Assembly (NCBI RefSeq): GCF_010389155.1
Contig: NC_057761.1
Coordinates: 17,362,501 to 17,426,500 of the forward strand
Direction: 5' to 3'
DNA: 64,000 nt
From: Erigeron canadensis
Taxonomy: Eukaryota > Streptophyta > Magnoliopsida > Asterales > Asteraceae
Numbering within the stretch: the first letter of the stretch is position 1; every line of letters starts with the position of its first letter. A program made the position numbers and the translations under genes. The notes below the pieces were generated by a model that saw only the letters and a list, made by a program, of their open reading frames with translations, was not told the DNA's origin and did not search any database. Positions 57,871-64,000 of this stretch are shown one piece after another.

Positions 57871-58467
57871 GAGAGATTCAATATGAATCAGCATTCTTCA
57901 TCCCATTGAGAAGAATTAACTTTTCAAATCGAGCCTTATCAAATGTTTTGGTATACAAATCGGCTAAATTATCATCAGTTATAACCTTTTCCAAATGAAT
58001 TAACTTCTTTTGGGCACAATCACGCAAGAAATGATGTCTAATATCAATATGCTTGGTGACCTTATGCATGACAGGGTTATTTGTAATGTCTATGGCTGAC
58101 TTATTGTCTATTCTAATAGGAGTATCAAGAAAATCCATACCGTAGTCACGAAGTTGTTGCTGAATCCACAATACCTGGGAACAACAGCTACCAGCAGCCA
58201 TATACTCTGCCTCACATGAAGACTGAGCAACACATGTCTGCTTCTTGCACTACCACGATACTAATCTTCCTCCTAACAACTGACAACCTCCAGTCGTAGA
58301 CTTTCTATCAGTTTTACAACCGCCAAAGTCCGAATCAATCGTTTCCCTTAAGATAACGTAGAATACGTTTTGCTGCAACCAAATGTGACTCTTTCGGACT
58401 AGCTTGAATTCTAGCGCAAAGACAAACAGCGAACATAATATCTGGACGCGAAAAGTACAGCACGACA
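57871..58467 (-). pseudogene. pol: RNase H end of the pol of element D
   Basis: Minus strand: RPDIMFAVCLCARIQ near 58440, RYLK, GGCKTDRKSTTGG, a disrupted CEAEYMAA region near 58205, IDNKSAIDITNNPV, KHIDIRHHFLRD and DNLADLYTKTFD near 57940. These are copia RNase H motifs of SIRE type and differ clearly from those of A-C. About 20 residues are missing between RYLK and GGCK, and the frame changes near 58250. The frame is cut at 58467 by the LTR of E. Confidence 0.82.
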
Positions 58468-61161
58468 TGGAATTACATAGATACTTCTATATAAAATAGA
58501 ATATAATGAATATATTCCAAAAACATGAGTTCAAAGTCATGACAATGCTAGGAAAGCTTATTACAAGTACATCCATAAAAGGAATTAACCAAGGCATGGA
58601 GCCTTAAAGTCTGACAAAAGTAAAGGAGCTCTAGTCTCCAAAGTCCCGTCCTAGCATGAAAGTCCTTATCCCTGAATAGCCTGAGCACCTGAAAAGTATA
58701 CTAAAATGTGTCAACACAAAGGTTGGTGAGTTTGTAGGTTTTAGTTAAAAAGTACAGTAATAAATAAGTCTTATGTCAATTCTTTAGAAACAAAATAGGT
58801 AGATGTTCAATATATAGTGAGCAGAGCTACGCCATAGTCCAAGTACTCAAAGTGTGGCCTTTCGGTACCTGCCTTAGATAATGATATGTGGCCTTACAGT
58901 TCAACAACTTGCCTTGGTGGCCTTACAGTTAAACAACTTGCCTTAATATAAGTCTCCAATGCACACAATAAGTACGTATCAATAAGCACAATCATTAAGC
59001 ACATAATCACACATACAAACAAAAACAAGCACGTCACATGGCATCAGTAACTCTATAAGAACCAGCTCTATATTGAACATAAGTAAATATCGACAAACTG
59101 TTTTAAAAAGTAGCAGTATACTTTCCACCCCAAAGCACGTAAAAAGAGGGGCTACGAAACTCACCTGAAAAGTGTTATGAAAGTATAACGAACGAGCACG
59201 ACAAGCACAATCAAAGTCCACGACAATCAACACCTACCAATAATACATGACAAGTCACAATGAACGTCTTTGGTCTTAAGGCTTAGCCTATTAGAAATGC
59301 CTTTAAGTGCACATGTCTTTATTTAACTTTTAAAACGACGTTTGACAAAATTCAAATAAACTGAACAAGAGTCTGGATTTGACAACAAAGTCTTTTATTA
59401 AGTTCAAACACATTATTATATCAATACAACCTCATTTGAAATCATTTTATAGTTCAAAATAAGTTTCACTCGAATTTACTGAAAACTAGACAAAACCGGA
59501 GATTTTAACCGAAAAGCTTACGAAACCGAAACGAGTAGAGGTTGAGCTCAACCTAATGGTTGAACTCGACCAACTAAAGCCCAAATATGTTATTTTAAAA
59601 TCTTTTATTCATATGTTAGCCAATTGGACCAAAACTACACCTTTTGAGAAAAGTAGTCAAGTTTAAGAACCGAATAAGCGCGTATGGACACGAAAGGCTA
59701 ATGAAATCGACTATATGAGTAGGGAAGTGGTTGAACTCGACCATGAAAAGTGTAGTTTGACCTGGACAGAGGTTAAAATGAGTTTATTCCAAGCTAAGTC
59801 TTAAAGGTCCGAGAGTTAAAACAAGTCATTTCGGGTCAAACTAGGAACCTTACGAGCCGTTTAAGCGACAAAAGTCAGCAGAGGGTCAACCTAGACCACC
59901 AGAGGTCCAGCTTGACCAGGTAGAGGTCGAGCTAGGCCTGGCCGGGGTCGGATTCATACGCGATTTAAGCAAAAACGAACGATTTTGACGCGATTTTGTT
60001 AAAATAACGAGATCTAAGGCTAGCCAATTCATACCCATGAGTCTTGATTGCACAAAAGTGTCACAAATCAGTACAAAAAGGGTGAAGTTCGACCGATTTC
60101 ATACATCATGTGATTGACAATTGCACAACCTTAATCTTGGATATGGAATCGACTAGTTTTAGAGTCTTTTAGCCAAGTAAAGGATATCTTCAATTTTTGT
60201 AGTTGCACAAAATCCAAATTACATGAGTGCATAATGTATCAAATCAAAGCCTTAATCAAGGTTCAATTCGTTTCTTACACACAATTGTAACCGAAATTGC
60301 ACAATCAACAATCAAAGACATGATTCGCTTAGCTTTTGATAAGAACCGAAAGAGTAAACATATATATAAATATAAAAACGAATTGGAGAGATTAATAACA
60401 GATTTACACAAGTTTTTGATGAAGAGAATGATAACATTCACTTTTTTCTTGATCAAAGATTGAAGCCTTGATTGATTGAAAGCGTTTAGAACCGAAATCG
60501 AGAGAATGATTTAAGAGAGGATTTGAAAGACAAACTCTTTTCTCTTCTTGTCTATGAAATCTGGATTTTTGTGATGAAAAAGTGTTTTTCAAAGATAACC
60601 TTAGAGAGAAATCTTATGTGTGTAAAACCTTTTTGATGGAATGAAAGAATAAACTATATATAGGCATGAATATGGTGGAATTCAACCATGGTCGAACTCA
60701 ACCAGGTCTAACTCGACCAATTCGACCTCAACCAGGTCCATCTCGACCCATATCTGAAAACTAGACTCTTTTACGAAATCGTGGCCGCTTGAATCGTCAA
60801 AAACGGAGTTACGGTTTGAAAGTTATGACCAAAACAAAATCAATACTTTTTTCTGTTGTCGACTCGTTTAATTAATTAAAACGACGCCATATACGGCAAA
60901 GGTAAATGATATCCATTGATTCGCTTAATGTTTTGAAAGTTCATTTTAACTTTATTTGGCATTTCTATGAGTCAACTAGTCTTCCTCAATCATTTGCTCC
61001 AAGTCTTAAAAAGTAGCACTAGTACTCAATAAACATGTCTTGTCTTATTCATACTCTAATCCATATAGCCACACATCTAAAGACTTAAATTGATAGTTAA
61101 TGACCTCCTACAAATGGAAAAGTATAGCCAGACGAACGCTCAGTTGACGGTTGTCACGGCA
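58468..61161 (-). repeat. 3' LTR of gypsy element E (about 2.7 kb)
   Basis: The left end TGGAATTACA interrupts the RNase H of D. The right end is GTTGTCACGGCA, followed by a weak purine tract (minus strand TTAATGGGGTAA) and then gypsy pol in the expected order. It contains ten copies of a 14-bp dyad unit (59540-59938 and 60674-60748). The partner LTR is outside the window, so the ends are less certain than for B, C and G1. Confidence 0.65.
59540..60748. repeat. Array of 14-bp dyad units GGTYRANCTYRACC
   Basis: Units at 59540 (GGTTGAGCTCAACC, perfect palindrome), 59558 and 59729 (both GGTTGAACTCGACC), 59884, 59904, 59925, 60674, 60690, 60705 and 60735. Each is exactly 14 bases from GGT to (A/G)(C/G)CC and most keep the dyad. 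They occur in two clusters inside the LTR of E. Confidence 0.85.
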
Positions 61162-61320
61162 TTACCCCATTAAAAGAATTTCGTCCCGAAATTCAACTCG
61201 CACCCATCACATTAAACAACTGGGGGTATTTTGCCTTGAAATGATCTTAAAATAGTCTTATCGTTTCCATGTATATTCAGTCCCACGCTTTAAATTCCAA
61301 TGAACCTTAACAAAGGTATA

Positions 61321-61948
61321 CTAGGTTTTCTTAAATTTCTGCACCTTACGATCTGCAATCTCCAAAGGCTCTTCAACGAAATTCAACTTATCTTCAATTT
61401 GGATTTCGTCCATAGGCACATGATGTTCCTCTTCGGCTAGACATTTTCGAAGATGCGACACTTGAAATACATAGTGAACTCCCTTAAGCTCTCTCGATTG
61501 TCTCAATCGATAAGCCACCTTACTAACCCTTTTCAGTACCTCAAATGGTCCAGTGTACCTTGATCCGAGCTTTCCGCTCACAACAAATCTAAGGGGAAAC
61601 CTTAAGAAGTACACGTTCTCCGACACTGAATTCTAAAGGTCTACGCCTGACGTCAGCATACTTCTTTTGTCGTTCTCGTGCTACTCTGAGTTGCTCTTTA
61701 ATCTGAATTATTTTCTTGGCAGTATCTTCAATAAGCTCGGGCCCAACCAATTGGCTATCGCCAAAGTCAGACCACGCGACAGGTGATCTACACTTCCGTC
61801 CATACAATGCGTCGAAAGGAGCTATCTTAATACTTGTATGATAACTCTTGTTGTAAGAGAATTCTATCAAATGTAGATGATCATCCCAGTTACCACCAAA
61901 GCATAAGACACACGCTCTCGACATGTCTTCTAAAGTCTTAATTGTACA
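61321..61948 (-). pseudogene. pol: Integrase C-terminal part of gypsy E
   Basis: 61924-61589 has IEFSYNKSYHTSI and ALYGRKCRSPVAW. A frame change near 61600 leads to 61626-61321 with GSRYTGPFEVLKRV and QVSHLRKCLAEE. No chromodomain is recognisable before the stop. The catalytic core that should lie upstream is missing. Confidence 0.8.
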
Positions 61949-62600
61949 CTCACCTTACAAACACAACAACATCCTTTCTCATGCCAGTCCAACAATACAA
62001 CTCACGTATGTCATGGTACATCTTGTAAGTATCAGAATGTACCAAATACATTGAATTATATGCTTCATTCATAATTAATGACTGCATTTCACTAGTGAAA
62101 GGAACCCATAGTTTGTCCACAAAACACAAGCCACCATTGTCTCTTTTTTCCAACCCATACCTCGTAATTCCTTCTTAAGAAGTTCTTCATCATTAACAAC
62201 CACTGACTGTGCTTCTATGATCTGATATCTAGCACTCTTCTGCATACTCGTAACACGTACTCGTCTAGGCTTAACTCTTTCCTTACGTCTTAGAGTATCG
62301 GCCACAACATTAGCTTTCCCCAGATGGTAACGACTGTTACAATCGTAATCACTGAGTAACTCAAGCCATCTACATTGTCTTATATTCAAATCTTGTTGCG
62401 TGAAGCTATGTTGTAGACTTTTGTGTTCATTATAAATTACACACTTGGTTCCATACAAATAATGTCTCTAGCACATTAATGCAACAACCACTGCTCCTAA
62501 CTCTAATTCAGGAGTTGTGTAGTTTTTCTCATGGACCTTCAGTTGTCATGAGACGTATGCAATCATCTTGCCTCTTTGCATGAGTACACAACCTAATCCT
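61949..62600 (-). pseudogene. pol: RNase H and integrase zinc-binding remnant of gypsy E
   Basis: 62458-62075 has [17 protein letters not shown] and [16 protein letters not shown]. 62153-61950 has MYHDIRELYCWTGMRKDVVVFV, the integrase N-terminal region. The D, D and E positions that should follow are absent: KDVVVFV is joined almost directly to TIKTLEDMSRACV. Several frameshifts. Confidence 0.75.
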
Positions 62601-63450
62601 TCACACAATGCATCCCAGTACACTACAAAATCATCTGATACTTCAGGCAGACTCAAAATCTGTGCATTACACAACCTATCTTTCAAAATCTGAACGGGTT
62701 TTCTTGTTTCTCGCCTACGGTTTGTCTTTCTGTATCAATTGCGTTAGCGGTAGCGTAATCTTAGAAAAATTTTCAATGAACTTCTATAATAGCCCGCCAG
62801 ACCAAGGAACTGTCAAACCTCAGTCGGCGTCTCAGGCGTTCTCCAATTCTTAACTGAATGAATCTTACTAGGATCTATATGTATTTCCTCCTTGCTCACA
62901 ACATGTCTCAAAAAGCGTACCTCATTGAGCCAGAATTCACATTTAGAGAACTTTCCATACAGTTTTTCTTTCCTCAACAATTCCAGTACATTTCTCAAGT
63001 GTTCAGTATGTTCCTCTTTTGTCTTTGAGTAGTTCAAAATGTCGTCAATAAACACGATAACGAACTTGTCCAAATACAGTCAGCACACTTTATTCTTCAA
63101 GTCTATGCACACTGCCGAAGCGATAGTTAATCCAAAGGGCATCACTGTAAATTCGAATTGTCCGTATCTTATCCTAAAAGCGGTTTTTGGTATGTCGTCC
63201 TCATGTACACGTAATTGGTGATACCCTGAACGTAAGTCAATCTTTGAGAAACACTTTGCACTTTGGAGCTGGTCGAATAGATCATCAATCCTAGGAAGGG
63301 GATACGATTTTCACTGTTAATATATTCAGCTCACGACAGTCGATACACATACAAAATGAACCATCCTTCTCTTTGACGAATAAAACACGTGCTCTCCATG
63401 GTGACTGACTAGGTCTAATAAATCCCTTGTCTTTAAGTTCTTTTAGTTTG
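62601..63450 (-). pseudogene. pol: Reverse transcriptase remnant of gypsy E
   Basis: 63073-62813 holds [19 protein letters not shown] (the catalytic box) and [16 protein letters not shown]. Upstream, in broken frames to 63450, are readable [17 protein letters not shown] and the YPLPRIDD region. It ends abruptly at [10 protein letters not shown], where another LTR begins. Confidence 0.8.
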
Positions 63451-64000
63451 TAACACCCCAACTAAGGCGGAATGATTAGATGTACAGAAATTCGAGTATT
63501 CAAAACAAGGATTATAAATAACATTCACTGTAGCTTTATTTGATAAAAAGAATTTACAATGTACAAACATGTGAGCCAATTTCCAAGTACAAATGCGTCC
63601 ACCATACTTGGATATTAAGTCCATGAACTAAATATCAAGCACATGAAATAGTAAACTACAATGATCAAGGCGGATTCCATTGCCTATCACAAGGTTTGAT
63701 CTTTGACTCCAAAGTGCAATGCAAATAATCATGAAGCATATAAATCCTCAATGCTTAAGCTTATTTCCTGAAAAGCATGAAGAAAAAGTGTCAACTACGA
63801 AAACGTAGTTGGTGAGTGCATAGGTTTTTATATAAATCTTGGTACATGCCCATTTTAACACTTAGAAAGTATATTATTGTTACATTTCGAAATTCCCAAA
63901 CCATAAGACTGACAAAAATTTTCATATCAAACCATCAAGCTTTCGAAATACTATAATGTCATTTCAAGACTTGGAAGAACCCATGGTAACTTATAAAGTT
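63451..64000 (-). mobile_element. Start of another gypsy LTR (element F) inside the RT of E
   Basis: Begins TGTAACACCCCAACTAAGGCGG, the same terminus as G1 but otherwise diverged. At 63771-63830 it shares CCTGAAAAGCATGAAG and CAACTACGAAAACGTAGTTGGTGAG with both G1 and the LTR of E, so the three are related. The strand is inferred from G1. The rest is beyond the window. Confidence 0.65.

Larger units (their letters stand above)
12246..58467 (-). mobile_element. Copia element D with an extra ORF, split by element B
   Basis: This minus-strand element is assembled from separate pieces: 3' LTR (12246-12927), polypurine tract, a large extra ORF in two halves (12988-15947 and 54446-55025), a spacer of about 2.8 kb, and the end of a copia RNase H (57878-58467). 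The two halves of the extra ORF join in frame when element B and one copy of its ACTGC duplication are removed. Linking the RNase H to the extra ORF rests on strand, order and the SIRE habit of carrying an additional ORF after pol. The rest of pol, gag and the 5' LTR are not seen, because gypsy E begins at 58468. Confidence 0.65.

Noticed and set aside
60227..60592. Small open frames in the LTR of gypsy E
   Set aside because: Lysine-rich translations of AT-rich LTR sequence on both strands; no domain and no support.

Overview
The window is plant nuclear DNA made almost entirely of nested, decayed retrotransposons. I see no ordinary single-copy host gene, tRNA, rRNA or CRISPR array. The elements use tRNA-iMet primer-binding sites, the copia polyproteins look SIRE-like, the gypsy element has a chromodomain, and one copia element carries an extra ORF of a kind I recall from Asteraceae genomes. 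A eudicot, probably Asteraceae, is the best guess; this is from memory and not tested by a search.

Layout. 1-852: unassigned AT-rich DNA. 853-about 11275: copia element A (+ strand), with 5' LTR, leader, gag, gag extension and pol, but no 3' LTR. About 11276-11492: gypsy LTR fragment. 11493-12245: minus-strand LTR with its polypurine tract, Tat/Athila-like, carrying GC-rich hairpins. From 12246 a stacked nest begins. Minus-strand copia element D (3' LTR 12246-12927, extra ORF, then RNase H at 57878-58467) is split by copia element B (15948-54445, TSD ACTGC). B is split in its RT by gypsy chromovirus G1 (24061-50489, minus, TSD CAAAC/TAAAC). The right LTR of G1 is split by a 5'-truncated LINE (about 33977-37248) and by copia element C (37746-49745, minus, TSD TCTAT). 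At the right edge a degenerate gypsy element E (from 58468, minus) interrupts the RNase H of D, and E is itself cut in its RT by another gypsy LTR, F (from 63451).

How the parts work together. Elements A, B and C are one copia family, so each serves as a comparison for the others. All three have a GTAAAT donor at the end of the zinc-knuckle gag and a TTGATTGCAG acceptor directly before protease. In B and C both sites are phase 0, so removing about 2.4-2.9 kb would join gag to pol in frame. The removable segment encodes a coiled coil followed by repeated TQT motifs resembling LC8-binding sites. This alternative gag-extension/gag-pol arrangement is my strongest candidate for something not yet described. 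Other leads are an LTR-like internal promoter in front of the extra ORF of D, a copia leader segment inside the G1 LTR, and arrays of short self-complementary words in four unrelated elements, the cleanest being a 14-bp dyad unit in the E LTR.

Every coding region of the autonomous elements seen here has at least one stop, frameshift or deletion, except the gag of B, which is open throughout. All boundaries and mismatch counts were made by eye.
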